64,000 nt of DNA from positions 1 through 64,000 of the forward strand of contig CAYYDG010000015.1 of NCBI GenBank assembly GCA_964470555.1, in the 5' to 3' direction. A program made the translations under genes and the position numbers. This document shows, in pieces, positions 26,184 to 34,657 of this stretch (within the stretch, counting starts at the first letter, position 1; the number at the start of each line of letters is the position of its first letter). The stretch is from RBC074 sp964470555 (GTDB taxonomy: Bacteria > Acidobacteriota > Blastocatellia > RBC074). The notes beneath the pieces were generated by a model, which saw only the letters and a list, made by a program, of their open reading frames with translations, did not search any database and was not told the origin of the DNA.

Positions 26184-29100
26184 TCATTCGGCAAGCGGAA
26201 CAGTGATTCGGATTTGCGTGCCTTCGTCTGGCGTGGAGAAAATCTGGTGTGTCCCGCCGAGTATGCGGATGCGTTCGTTGAGACCGGTCAAGCCCATTCC
26301 TCCGCGGCCCGGTTGGCTGGGCTGAATCGCCGCCGGGTCGAAACCGCGACCGTCATCGCTGACGATGATCTGCAATTCGTTTTCGTGGATTTGGACAATG
26401 ACGCTGGCCTGAGTGGCTTGGGAATGTTTGACGATGTTGTTCAGGCATTCCTGCACAATGCGGTAAAGATTGATTTCCTGTGTTTGGGTGAATCGTCCAT
26501 CGAGCGGCGCGATGGCGCCGGCGATTTCAATGCCCGACGCATTGGCGACATCGGCGATCATCTCTTCGAGCGTGGCAGTCAATCCCAACCGTTCCAGATG
26601 AAGCGGGCGCAAGTTGTAGGCGATGGCGCGGACTTCGCCCAGCGCGTCGCCGACTGTTTCGGTGATTTCGGTGAATTGCTCTTGCGCAGCGGCTTCGGCG
26701 CAGGTGGCAGTCCCCAGCAACGCGCGGTTTTTGATGACCAGCAAACTCTGGCCCAGCCCGTCGTGCAATTCCGTGGCGATGCGTTTGCGCTCCTGCTCCT
26801 GCGATTCGATCAATCGCTGCGCGAATTCTTCCTGCGCTTGGCGTGCGCGGTAAGCCAGATCGAGCCGACGTTTGAAAATCAGTCCGATCAGCCCCGCGCC
26901 CGCCAGCAAAGCCAGCAACCGAAACCACCAGGTTTGATAAAACGCGGGCAGCGCCGTAATCAGCAATTGCGCGCCTTCATTGTTCCAGATGCCGTCGCTG
27001 TTGGCAGCGACGACTCTGAATGTGTATTGGCCGGGGCGCAGATAGGAGTAATTCGCCGTGCGCCGCGTGCCTGCTTCGACCCAATCCAGGTCCTGTCCGA
27101 CCAGTTGATATTTGAATCGGACTTGATCGGCTTTGACAAAGCTCAACGCGGTGTAGGCGATTTCCAGATTGGATTGTCCGGGCAACACGCGCAATCCGGC
27201 GCTGATATCGGCGGCGTTTCGATCAAGCGTCGCGCCTTCGATCAGCACCAGCGGCGGCAAGGTGTTGACCGGCAATTCTTCCGGGTTGACGACGGCCACG
27301 CCTTTCAGCGTCGTGAACCACAAACGGCCATCGCGTGTTTTGATGCCGGAGGGCTGGCGTCCTCCGTTGCAGTTAGGGTTGAGCAGTCCGTCGGCTTTGC
27401 CGTAAGCCTGGCTGATGATGGTGGAAATTTTGCCTGCCGCGTAATCATCTAGTTGTTGTTTGCTGGCGCTGTACAGGCTGCGAAAACAACTCATCCACAG
27501 ATTGCCGCGCCCGTCTTCCAGAATTTGAAAAACGCCGTTGTCGAACAGCCCATTGGCTTTGGTGTAATTGGTGAAGCGGCCATCCTTGAACCGAAACAAC
27601 CCGCCTTCATAAGCGCCCAGCCAGAAAACGCCTTCCGCGTCTTCATGGATTGACCAGACGCGATTCGTGCCTGGGCCGCCCTGATCGGCGATCCGGGTGA
27701 TCTGCCCATCTTGATATTTTGCCAAGCCGCCATCCGTGCCCAGCCAGAGCGCGCCATGCCGGTCTTCGTAAATCGCGCGCACGCTGTTGTGCGGCAACCC
27801 GTCTTTCGTGGTGTAGGCCGTCGTCACGCCATCCCGCAATTTCAAAAGCCCTTGTTCCAGCGTCCCGTACCAAAGATTGCCGGAACGGTCTTCGTGAATC
27901 GCCCAAATGTCGCGCGTGCGGTTGACCAGGGTGAAAACGCCGTCCTTGAACCAGCACAAACCGTCCACGCCGCCCAACCATAAACGACCCGCGCGGTCTT
28001 CGTGCAGAGCGTATAGCCCGCGCACCGGCAAACCTTTGGCAATGCCCGGTGCGGCAGCCGGAACGTATCTGTAATTGGAGATGACGCCGCCAGCGATTTT
28101 GCTCAATCCGCTGTGCGTCGTCACCCAGATGTTGCCTGCGCGGTCTTCCAACACGCCGTGCGCAACATCGGCGGCCAGCCCCTGCGCGGTTGAATAACCG
28201 CTGATGAATTGCCGCGTCATACGGTTCAGGCCGCTGACGCTGCTGCCGAACCACACGGTTCCTTCGCGGTCCAGAAACAACGAACGCACGCTGTCGCTGG
28301 CCAAGCCGTTGGCAATGGTGTGGCGGACGGCTTTTTCCGGCGCGCCGTCCTTGTATCGGAACAGCCCCAGTTCGGCAGAACCGAACCAAAGATAACCGTC
28401 GCGGTCTTCCAGCATGTCCCAGATCAAGGTGTCGGGTGGCAATCCAATCCGCGCGGTGTAATTTTCCAATCGCCCGTCTCTGGCCTTGAACACGCCACCC
28501 GTCCGGGTAGAGACCCAGAGATTGCCAGCGCGGTCTTCGTAAAAACGCACGCGCTCCGGTTCGTCGCGCTGATCCAGGTAAAGCGGATAATGGCGCGTTG
28601 TTTGTTCTGACGCTTGTCCGGCGCTTTGTTCGTGCAATCCTGTGCGGCCCAGCGTCCAGCGCGCGCCAGACGGACTGAGATAAATCGGCTGCAAACTTTG
28701 TCCTTGCGCGCCTTCCGGCACGAAGCGGCCATTGCGCCACCAGACCGAGCCTCGATGCGTGGAAATCAGCAACTCTCCGTTGCGGCTCAATTGAATCCGT
28801 CGGATCAGATTGTGCGGCAGACCATCTTGTGTGGTGAAAGTGGTAAAGACACCTTGTCGGTAACGAATGACTCCGCTGTTTTCAGTGCCGATCCACAGCG
28901 CGCCTTCGGCGTCTTCGCACAAGGTGTTGCAGCGGCTGCTGTTCATTCCCGGCGTTTCGTTGTTGGCAAAGATAGTGAAGCGCACGCCGTCAAACCGCGC
29001 CAGGCCATTCAAAGTCGTCAGCCACAAATACCCGTCGCGTGTTTGAGTGATGGCTTCGACGGAGTTTTGCGGCAGCCCATGTTCGGTCGTCCAGTTGTCG

Positions 29101-29186
29101 AAACGGTATTGCGCCGCCGCCGGCAATGCGGCCAGCAGGCAGAACAGCAGGCATAGAGACAAACAATTGGGGGAGAGAGGTTTCAT
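26184..29186 (-). CDS. Two-component regulator propeller sensor histidine kinase (HK1)
   Basis: The 1000-residue protein starts at ATG 29186 with a signal peptide (MKPLSPNCLSLCLLFCLLAA). About 700 residues of reg_prop repeats (recurring DRAGNLWVxT, DGLPHNxVRxI motifs) form two beta-propellers outside the membrane, followed by a Y_Y_Y domain (YSYLRPGQYTFRVVAANSDG), one membrane segment (about 750-772), a coiled linker, a HisKA_3 domain with the phospho-acceptor His808 in ATELHDGLGQSL, and a HATPase_c domain (SDDGRGFDP). Such kinases resemble Bacteroides hybrid sensors for polysaccharide breakdown products but lack their fused AraC output. The partner regulator gene ends 20 bases upstream. It is a paralogue of the kinase at 37505-40537. 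Confidence 0.9.
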   Translation of the reverse strand: MKPLSPNCLSLCLLFCLLAALPAAAQYRFDNWTTEHGLPQNSVEAITQTRDGYLWLTTLNGLARFDGVRFTIFANNETPGMNSSRCNTLCEDAEGALWIGTENSGVIRYRQGVFTTFTTQDGLPHNLIRRIQLSRNGELLISTHRGSVWWRNGRFVPEGAQGQSLQPIYLSPSGARWTLGRTGLHEQSAGQASEQTTRHYPLYLDQRDEPERVRFYEDRAGNLWVSTRTGGVFKARDGRLENYTARIGLPPDTLIWDMLEDRDGYLWFGSAELGLFRYKDGAPEKAVRHTIANGLASDSVRSLFLDREGTVWFGSSVSGLNRMTRQFISGYSTAQGLAADVAHGVLEDRAGNIWVTTHSGLSKIAGGVISNYRYVPAAAPGIAKGLPVRGLYALHEDRAGRLWLGGVDGLCWFKDGVFTLVNRTRDIWAIHEDRSGNLWYGTLEQGLLKLRDGVTTAYTTKDGLPHNSVRAIYEDRHGALWLGTDGGLAKYQDGQITRIADQGGPGTNRVWSIHEDAEGVFWLGAYEGGLFRFKDGRFTNYTKANGLFDNGVFQILEDGRGNLWMSCFRSLYSASKQQLDDYAAGKISTIISQAYGKADGLLNPNCNGGRQPSGIKTRDGRLWFTTLKGVAVVNPEELPVNTLPPLVLIEGATLDRNAADISAGLRVLPGQSNLEIAYTALSFVKADQVRFKYQLVGQDLDWVEAGTRRTANYSYLRPGQYTFRVVAANSDGIWNNEGAQLLITALPAFYQTWWFRLLALLAGAGLIGLIFKRRLDLAYRARQAQEEFAQRLIESQEQERKRIATELHDGLGQSLLVIKNRALLGTATCAEAAAQEQFTEITETVGDALGEVRAIAYNLRPLHLERLGLTATLEEMIADVANASGIEIAGAIAPLDGRFTQTQEINLYRIVQECLNNIVKHSQATQASVIVQIHENELQIIVSDDGRGFDPAAIQPSQPGRGGMGLTGLNERIRILGGTHQIFSTPDEGTQIRITVPLAE

Positions 29187-29206
29187 CTTGCGAACGTCGC
29201 AGCGAG

Positions 29207-29860
29207 CTACAATTCGTGTTGATTTTTGATGGCGAATTGCAACAGGGCATTGCCGCCTTTCAGATTCAACTTGGCCATGATGTTGGCGCGGTGGTGTTCG
29301 ATGGTGCGCTGACTGACGAAAAGTTCCTGGGCAATCTGGCGGCTGGTTTTGCCATTTGCCACCAATTGCAGAACACGGCGTTCGCTGGGAGTCAGCGATT
29401 CCAGTCCGGGTTCCTGCCACGCCAGTTCAGTGGCTCGCCGCGTTCGGTTGACCAGATAAGTTGAAAGCGCAGGCGTGATGAAATGCTGCCCGGCTGCCAC
29501 GGCGCGAATGCCGGCGATGATGTCGCTGATCGCGCTGTCTTTCAGCAAATAACCTTTTACTCCCAGATCGAGCGCTGCGTTGAAAAACCGCTCTTCCTTG
29601 TACATGGTCAGAAAAAGCAACGCAATGGGCCAGTTTTGCTCGCGCACTTCGCGCGCCAGTTCCAGACCGTCCGGGCGCGGCATTTCAACGTCCAGGATGG
29701 CGATTTGCGGGCGCAAATCGCGTAAAAACGCATGCGCTTCCGCTCCGTTTTCCGCTTCAGCGACAACGCGAAACTCCGGCACGGTTTCGATAATCTGCCG
29801 TAATCCACGCCGAAAAACCGGATGGTCGTCGGCAATCAGAATCGTAAGCTCTTGTCTCAT
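29207..29860 (-). CDS. NarL/FixJ-type response regulator (RR2)
   Basis: The 217-residue protein has a receiver domain with Asp57 in ILDVEMPRPDG and the YLLKDS lysine, then a LuxR-type helix-turn-helix (LTPSERRVLQLVANGKTSRQ, SQRTIEHHRANIMAKL). It is the upstream gene of an operon with HK1, whose HisKA_3 domain is of the type that pairs with NarL-family regulators. Dimers of this family bind paired TACYYMT-like heptamers, which makes it a candidate activator for the repeat arrays at 25980, 32929 and 36497. It is about as similar to RR4 as HK1 is to HK2. Confidence 0.92.
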   Translation of the reverse strand: MRQELTILIADDHPVFRRGLRQIIETVPEFRVVAEAENGAEAHAFLRDLRPQIAILDVEMPRPDGLELAREVREQNWPIALLFLTMYKEERFFNAALDLGVKGYLLKDSAISDIIAGIRAVAAGQHFITPALSTYLVNRTRRATELAWQEPGLESLTPSERRVLQLVANGKTSRQIAQELFVSQRTIEHHRANIMAKLNLKGGNALLQFAIKNQHEL

Positions 29861-29912
29861 GGAATTGATGATTGGAATTGATGCCGGAAAGAATTATTCG
29901 TAAAACGCGCAG

Positions 29913-29942
29913 ATGATAGTGCTAGGCCGAGGCAGCGCGCAA
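29913..29942 (-). promoter_or_regulatory. Possible promoter of the RR2-HK1 operon
   Basis: On the minus strand TTGCGC (29937-29942) and TATCAT (29913-29918) are separated by 18 bases, a fair -10 and a weak -35, about 53 bases before the RR2 start. It lies just after two tandem terminators that isolate this operon from the upstream one. No TACTC-type repeats are present here. Confidence 0.4.
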
Positions 29943-29950
29943 CGTCCATA

Positions 29951-29997
29951 AAAAAGCGCAGCCGCAAACTTTCAGGAAGTTTGCTGCTGCGCTTTTG
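29951..29997 (-). terminator. Intrinsic terminator after the receiver gene RR3 (distal)
   Basis: AAAAGCGCAGC(C)GCAAACTT (29952-29971) pairs with AAGTTTGC(T)GCTGCGCTTTT (29977-29996): a 19-bp stem with one mismatch and a five-base loop. On the minus strand it ends in a run of Ts, so it terminates the dehydrogenase/flavoenzyme/RR3 operon. Confidence 0.85.
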
Positions 29998-30004
29998 TCA
30001 AAAA

Positions 30005-30052
30005 GAAAACTGCCATTCACAGTCAATGGGGGAGTTGCCCGTGAATGGCAGC
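30005..30052 (-). terminator. Intrinsic terminator after RR3 (proximal)
   Basis: CTGCCATTCAC (30011-30021) and GTGAATGGCAG (30042-30052) form a perfect 11-bp stem with a 20-base loop. On the minus strand it is followed by TTTTCTTTTT. Together with the hairpin at 29951 it makes a tandem terminator. Confidence 0.7.
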
Positions 30053-30083
30053 CGGGTAATCGGCGTTGTTGTGCCGTATCATC

Positions 30084-30440
30084 TCAAACCGACTGTAACA
30101 ATCGGCGGACGGCGTACAAATTCTCTTTGGCGATGAAATCGCAGGCTCCCGCCGTCTGAGCCGCCTGGCGCAATTGCGGACGGTCGTCGCCAGTGACAAT
30201 GCAGACGCGGGCGTCAGGCCAGATGCTTTTCAATTGCCGCGTCGCCTCCAGACCATTTACGCGCGGCATTTCGATGTCCATCAAAACCCAATCGTCGGCT
30301 GTCAGTTGCTGGGCGGCATAAGCTTCGACGACCTCCGCGCCGTCTTCGCATTCGTAGACGGCTTCGACCAGCCGAGCGACCATCGTGCGCAGCAGGCGAC
30401 GCATTTCCACGTTGTCATCCACAATCAAGACTTTCATCAT
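30084..30440 (-). CDS. Stand-alone response-regulator receiver protein (RR3)
   Basis: The 118-residue receiver-only protein has the acidic pair in VLIVDDN, phospho-acceptor Asp55 in WVLMDIEMPRVNG, a Thr in CIVTGDD and Lys in FIAKEN. There is no DNA-binding domain. It is paralogous to RR1 (25610-25957). It begins 41 bases after the flavoenzyme stop and is the last gene of the dehydrogenase-flavoenzyme operon, before two tandem terminators. Start at ATG 30440 or the adjacent ATG 30437; TTG 30449 is less likely. The repeated association of such receivers with repeat-array promoters suggests a role in the same signalling circuit. Confidence 0.85.
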   Translation of the reverse strand: MMKVLIVDDNVEMRRLLRTMVARLVEAVYECEDGAEVVEAYAAQQLTADDWVLMDIEMPRVNGLEATRQLKSIWPDARVCIVTGDDRPQLRQAAQTAGACDFIAKENLYAVRRLLQSV

Positions 30441-30481
30441 CTGATCCAAAACCGCGTTCCTTTCTGTTCATTGGCAACGGT

Positions 30482-31687
30482 TCAGGGCACTAGCAAATCT
30501 TCCGTAAATCGCAGCTTGTCTATGCCATAGCGCGTTTCGCCGCGCAGCGCCAAATCAACACAAATGCGGCCAATCAGGGGAATGACCTTGGCCGCCCAGC
30601 CGGTGGCGTAAAGCACTATGTTTTCGTGAAAGGGAACGCAGGGCGGCAGAAAATCCAGGATCATTTCGCGGCGCAGCGTCCATGGATTTTCAGGTTGCGG
30701 CACCAGCGGACAAACACAGGTGGAAGCACGCAGCGGATTGGGATCGAGACCGCGCATGTATCGTTCGACCCAGCGGCTGATTCTGCCGACCGTTTCCGCA
30801 TCCGGTTGGCGATCATATCCGGCCATGGTTTTCCGCAATCGTGTCGGGTAATTGGCAGCGACTTTGACGACGGGGCCATCGGTTCCCCAATCGAGTTCGG
30901 GGAAGCCGTAATACAGCATCGGATCGTCTTCGTGCGATTCGTCGAAGGTAATCCAGGTCGGGAAATCGCTGCTCTTGTCCGTCTTGCGGAAAAAAGCCGA
31001 CACCATTTCCCAAATGACTATGTCGAGTTGCACGCCGAGCAATCCCAGAACTTCGTTGACGTATGGTCCGGGCGTCAGAATCAGCTTGGGCGCAAAAAAC
31101 GAATCGGTTTCTGTTTGCACATACACGCCTTCCCGTGCGGGGCGAATCGCCGTCACATTTTGGTGATCGCGAAACGCGACGCGCCCTGATTCCTGAGCCT
31201 TGCGCTGCAACACGCGCAACGTGGCGGGGTAATTGATGGCAGCTCCGTCTTTTTGAAAAAAGCCGCTGTATGCCGCGGGCAGATTGCCAAACCCATAGTT
31301 CGATTCGATGTCGTTCTTTTCCACGCGCTGCCAGTCCAGTTTCAGTTGATCCATCACGCCGACGACGGTGTTGATTTGCCCTTCTGCGCCGGTGACGTGT
31401 GGGTTCCCGAACCACAGACAGCCGCACGTGCGCAGCAATTCTTCGTCGGTGTGTGTCTGCAATTCGTTCCAGAGCGGCACGGAATCCAGCACCAGCCGGG
31501 AAATTTCGATTTCGTTGTATTGAATGCGGAATTGCCGGGAATCTCCGCCCGATGCGCCGCGGTCATTGAAGAAACGGAAACGTTCGAGCACGGCCACGCG
31601 CGCGCCTTCCTGTGCGGCGTAAAACGCGGACGCCAATCCCATTGGCCCTCCGCCGATGATGATGAGGTCGTAATTTTGAACAGGCAT
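30482..31687 (-). CDS. FAD-dependent amine oxidoreductase, sarcosine oxidase (DAO) family
   Basis: The 401-residue protein begins with an FAD-binding Rossmann motif (LIIIGGGPMGLASAFYAA...VLER) and GASGGDSRQFR, which matches the S-G-D-S-R motif of monomeric sarcosine oxidases and N-methyltryptophan oxidases. STCVCPLVP holds Cys324/Cys326 near where those enzymes attach FAD covalently. The C-terminal GFSGHGFK of sarcosine oxidase is changed to GWAAKVIP, so the substrate probably differs. The family oxidises secondary or primary amines to imines with H2O2 release. It follows an amino-acid-dehydrogenase-like gene across a palindrome and precedes RR3, and is likely part of the cyclitol cluster's nitrogen chemistry. 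Confidence 0.8.
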   Translation of the reverse strand: MPVQNYDLIIIGGGPMGLASAFYAAQEGARVAVLERFRFFNDRGASGGDSRQFRIQYNEIEISRLVLDSVPLWNELQTHTDEELLRTCGCLWFGNPHVTGAEGQINTVVGVMDQLKLDWQRVEKNDIESNYGFGNLPAAYSGFFQKDGAAINYPATLRVLQRKAQESGRVAFRDHQNVTAIRPAREGVYVQTETDSFFAPKLILTPGPYVNEVLGLLGVQLDIVIWEMVSAFFRKTDKSSDFPTWITFDESHEDDPMLYYGFPELDWGTDGPVVKVAANYPTRLRKTMAGYDRQPDAETVGRISRWVERYMRGLDPNPLRASTCVCPLVPQPENPWTLRREMILDFLPPCVPFHENIVLYATGWAAKVIPLIGRICVDLALRGETRYGIDKLRFTEDLLVP

Positions 31688-31705
31688 GGTTTTCCCCCGA
31701 AAAAA

Positions 31706-31770
31706 TTCGTAACGCCGACTTCAGCCGGAAACTCGTCTCGCTTCACGCCGACTGAAGCCGTTGTTACGAA
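31706..31770. repeat. Long imperfect palindrome between dehydrogenase and flavoenzyme genes
   Basis: The arms at 31706-31728 (TTCGTAAC...CTTCAGCCGG) and 31748-31770 (CCGACTGAAG...GTTACGAA) pair over 23 positions with a few mismatches around a 19-base loop. It shares the CTTCAGCCG core with the repeat at 9144. Lying inside an operon, it could stabilise or attenuate the transcript, or be a mobile REP-like element. Confidence 0.6.
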
Positions 31771-31781
31771 CTTTTGATTGT

Positions 31782-32879
31782 TTAGCGCGAAGCTGCGCGA
31801 GCGACGGAGCGAAAGCGCGTGCCGCAGGGCAATTGACTCAGGTCTTCATAAAGCCAGGTCATGGCATCCTGTTCTGAACATCCTTTTTCAGCCAGAACGG
31901 CCTGAAAATGGTTGGTCTTTGCGCGAACCAGGTCTTCGACAAAGGCATAAAGTTCATGCGGTTGAGCGTTGAAAAACGCCGTTGGATTGTATTGTTCGAC
32001 CGAATCGCAAATGACGGCTCCGGCGCTGGTCAGCGCTTCGGGCACAAACCGTATGCCGCGCTCGGCCAGTGTTTGGGCGGCCTGCTGGCTGGCAATGGGC
32101 ACATTGGCCGAACCGGCGATCCATTGACAATCGAGCCGGGCGGCGACCGTTTCCGTAATCAGGTTGGAATCCGAACACGGCGCGAACACATCACATTCCA
32201 CATCCCACGGGTCAGCCAGATGAGAAAGATTGATGCAACCGGGCAATTCCGCGCGTTCAGCAAACAGGTCATAGGTCAGCACGGTTCCGCCACCTTCTGC
32301 AATCAATCGCGCCAGATTGGCTCCGACGCCGCCTGTGCCATGCACCAGAAACCGTTTGCCTTGCAGTCTGCCATTGCACAGGCTGAGGATGCTGCCAAAG
32401 ACTCCGTGCGCCGTTGCTCGATTGGCGTCAATGGACGATTGCAATGCCGCCAGAACATAAGGAGTCGCGCTGCGCAAATACTCCATATCGGCTTCGGTCG
32501 TGTTCATATCGCAGCCCGTATACACGCTGCCGTCGAGTTCATTCAGCGCGACGGCGACCGATTGCAACAGTTCCGCCTTGTTCACGGTCTGTGGATTGGC
32601 GACGGCAACCAGCTTGGCTCCGGTGAATCCCGTGTGATAGAGGCTGTGTTTGTGCGTCATCACCTGCGCCAATCGTTTGCATTCCTGCCCTCCTTCGCTG
32701 ACCGATGAATAAAACTTGATCCGCAACCCTCCGTTGCCCGGCATCTGTCGAGTGCCGTTATCGTGCGCGACAAAAAACGGGATTCCTTCCGCCGTTTGGA
32801 ACGACAGCAGAACAGGTTCGGCGACGAACGGTTTTTCGGTGGAATAACTTTTGAGCGCGGCATGGTTTCTCAATGACAT
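31782..32879 (-). CDS. Glu/Leu/Phe/Val dehydrogenase-family enzyme
   Basis: The protein has 365 residues, the size of leucine/phenylalanine dehydrogenases. Catalytic residues are retained: Lys77 in AQVMTHKHSL, Lys89 in FTGAKLVAV and Asp124 in TGCDMNTTEADM. The NAD-binding motif VHGTGGVGANLARL follows at about 178-192. The family interconverts alpha-amino acids and oxo acids with NH3 and NAD(P). The usual GGG-K substrate glycines are changed to TGA-K, so a non-standard substrate is possible. GAGGAG precedes the ATG. It heads an operon with a sarcosine-oxidase-like enzyme and RR3, driven by the repeat-array promoter 101 bp upstream. Confidence 0.82.
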   Translation of the reverse strand: MSLRNHAALKSYSTEKPFVAEPVLLSFQTAEGIPFFVAHDNGTRQMPGNGGLRIKFYSSVSEGGQECKRLAQVMTHKHSLYHTGFTGAKLVAVANPQTVNKAELLQSVAVALNELDGSVYTGCDMNTTEADMEYLRSATPYVLAALQSSIDANRATAHGVFGSILSLCNGRLQGKRFLVHGTGGVGANLARLIAEGGGTVLTYDLFAERAELPGCINLSHLADPWDVECDVFAPCSDSNLITETVAARLDCQWIAGSANVPIASQQAAQTLAERGIRFVPEALTSAGAVICDSVEQYNPTAFFNAQPHELYAFVEDLVRAKTNHFQAVLAEKGCSEQDAMTWLYEDLSQLPCGTRFRSVARAASR

Positions 32880-32928
32880 TGTCTTTCTCCTCGTGAAAAT
32901 TGGTTGAAATGAACGGGAATTTCTATCA

Positions 32929-33035
32929 GCGACGGGTGGGATTGTGCGCGAAAGGTTGAGCCGGGCGCGCGAGCAGTTTTACTCAATTTGATGGAGTAAA
33001 AATACTCAATTTGCTGAGTAGTTCTACTTAACGGG
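32929..33035 (-). promoter_or_regulatory. Box plus three tandem TACTC repeats upstream of the dehydrogenase operon
   Basis: The box GCGACGGGTGGGATTGTGCG (32929-32948) is followed 32 bp upstream by TACTCAATTTGATGGAGTA (32980), TACTCAATTTGCTGAGTA (33003) and a degenerate TACTTAA (33025). Each full copy is itself an inverted repeat (TACTC...GAGTA). The first copy begins 101 bp from the ATG at 32879. Box and repeats are nearly identical to those at 36497-36604. In the box, CACAAT on the minus strand could be a -10 lacking a good -35, as expected for an activator-dependent promoter. Confidence 0.75.
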
Positions 33036-33052
33036 GAAGAGGGAGAAAACGC

Positions 33053-33871
33053 TCAGACAGGCAAGTGTGGAAAGGCGCGAAGCCAGGACAAACTCTCTTG
33101 CAGATCGGTTTCCACAAGCTCTGACGGAATCACCGGATTCGTCAACGATGGCCCCGGCAAAGACGAACATTCCAGAATCAACGGCCCGCCATACCCGATT
33201 GCCGCCAGCGCGCCGAATTGCGCGCCGAAATCAATCTCGCCGGAACCGATTCTGCCTCGCCCGGAATCTGCCAGTTGTATTGCCTTCAATGCTGGCCCGC
33301 AATGGCGAATGGCTGCCGCCGCATCGGTTTCTTCGTGATGCATGTGAAACGTGTCCAGAACCACTCCGAAATTCGGTTCGCCGACGGCGGCGACCAGATT
33401 CATGGCTCGTTTGGCAGTTCGTACCGCGCTGACCAGCGAACGTTTGAGTGGTTCAAAAACCACATCCAGTTGATTGGCCGCCGCGCGAGAAGCGATTCGC
33501 CCGCATCCATCGCTCAGACGCGCCCATTCCTGTTTGGCGTCGTCGTGCGGTTGCCCACGTCCGACGAATTCGTGACAGGTGATGGCCAGCGCGCCGAGTT
33601 CCGCTGCGAAATCAATCAGGCGGAAGTAATAATCCAGAGCGCGTTGCCGCACAGCGTCGTCAACATGCGCGATGTCCACGTTTTCCGGCGTCATCGAAAA
33701 CACGCGCAAACCGTGGTCATCGAAAACATTGCGCAGTTCTTTCGGCGCGCGCGAATGCAGGCTGACGAACACCTCCGCTCCGTCCAGCCCCAGCGCGGCC
33801 AATCGCGCGGCGATGTCAGCCATTTCGCGATTGCCGAATATCCAGGTGCAGGCGGCGATTGGATTGTTCAT
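33053..33871 (-). CDS. Xylose-isomerase-like TIM barrel (sugar phosphate isomerase/epimerase family)
   Basis: The 272-residue AP-endonuclease-2/xylose-isomerase-like TIM barrel belongs with ketose 3-epimerases and inosose isomerases/dehydratases (IolI/IolE). The expected metal and substrate positions can be mapped by spacing: Glu140 (VVFEPL), Asp173 and His176 (VVLDTFHMHH), Arg205 (ADSGRGRIGSG) and Glu234 (LILECS). The metal-binding His that normally precedes the A-D-S motif is Gln199 here (AIQLADS). It starts 13 bases after the SDR stop and is the last gene of the SnoaL-cyclase-SDR operon. An isomerase or epimerase step on a cyclitol ketone would fit, but activity is uncertain with the changed ligand. 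Confidence 0.8.
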   Translation of the reverse strand: MNNPIAACTWIFGNREMADIAARLAALGLDGAEVFVSLHSRAPKELRNVFDDHGLRVFSMTPENVDIAHVDDAVRQRALDYYFRLIDFAAELGALAITCHEFVGRGQPHDDAKQEWARLSDGCGRIASRAAANQLDVVFEPLKRSLVSAVRTAKRAMNLVAAVGEPNFGVVLDTFHMHHEETDAAAAIRHCGPALKAIQLADSGRGRIGSGEIDFGAQFGALAAIGYGGPLILECSSLPGPSLTNPVIPSELVETDLQESLSWLRAFPHLPV

Positions 33872-33884
33872 TGGCAGGTTCTTT

Positions 33885-34655
33885 TTAGTGTTTTGACTGG
33901 CCGGCGTCCGCCACCAACACTTGTCTGGCGATGGGACGCGAACAGTCCGAAGCCAGAAAAAGATAGGTTCCGGTCAGCGTTTCGGGCGTGATTTCGATGG
34001 GCATCGTTTGCAGTTCGTTGATGGTTCGGCGCTTCGCTTCATCGGTGACCCATTGGTCAATCTGGCGTTCGGTCATGGTCCAGCCCGGCGCGACGGCGTT
34101 GACGCGAATGCCGTCTTTGCCGACGGCTTCGGCCAGACTGCGCATCAAACCCACGGTGGCGGCTTTCGTGCTGTTGTAAGCGATCAAATCCGGCTTGCCC
34201 AACCAGACAGTGTGCGACGCCGTCAGAATGATATTGCCGCGTCCGCGTTCGATCATCGCAGGCAACACTTCGCGGCAGGTCACGAAATAATGCGTGACGT
34301 TGAGTTGGAACAGATCGTTCCATTGCCGCTCCGACATATCCAGCAACTCGAAACGAGGATCGTAACCGGCATTTGCGATCAGCACGTCAATGGCGGGTAA
34401 CTCGCGCCGGATACACGCCAGCGCATCGCACAGCGCGCGCGTATCCGTCAGGTCAACCGGATACAAAGACGCGCCGCTGCCGCTACGCGCGCGACAGGCA
34501 TTCAGAACGCGCTCGCCCGCCGCGACATCCTTATCCAGCAAGGTCACGCGGCAGCCTTGCCCGGCAAAGGCCACGGCCAAGGCCGCTCCAATGCCGTTGC
34601 TGCCGCCGGTGATCAGCACATGTTTTCCTTCCAGATCGGGGAAACGCGGAGCCAT
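33885..34655 (-). CDS. Short-chain dehydrogenase/reductase
   Basis: The 256-residue classical SDR has the cofactor motif TGGSNGIG (16-23), NAG (95-97), catalytic Ser147 (LTASHTVWLG), Tyr160 and Lys164 (AYNSTKAA), and the VAPGWTMTE stretch after the active site. It oxidises or reduces a secondary alcohol with NAD(P). ATG 34655 is chosen because a perfect AGGAGG lies before it and it begins two bases after the cyclase stop; the frame remains open far upstream but only antisense to the cyclase. Position directly behind a sugar-phosphate cyclase suggests it acts on the cyclic ketone or a derived cyclitol. Confidence 0.88.
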   Translation of the reverse strand: MAPRFPDLEGKHVLITGGSNGIGAALAVAFAGQGCRVTLLDKDVAAGERVLNACRARSGSGASLYPVDLTDTRALCDALACIRRELPAIDVLIANAGYDPRFELLDMSERQWNDLFQLNVTHYFVTCREVLPAMIERGRGNIILTASHTVWLGKPDLIAYNSTKAATVGLMRSLAEAVGKDGIRVNAVAPGWTMTERQIDQWVTDEAKRRTINELQTMPIEITPETLTGTYLFLASDCSRPIARQVLVADAGQSKH

Positions 34656-34657
34656 GC

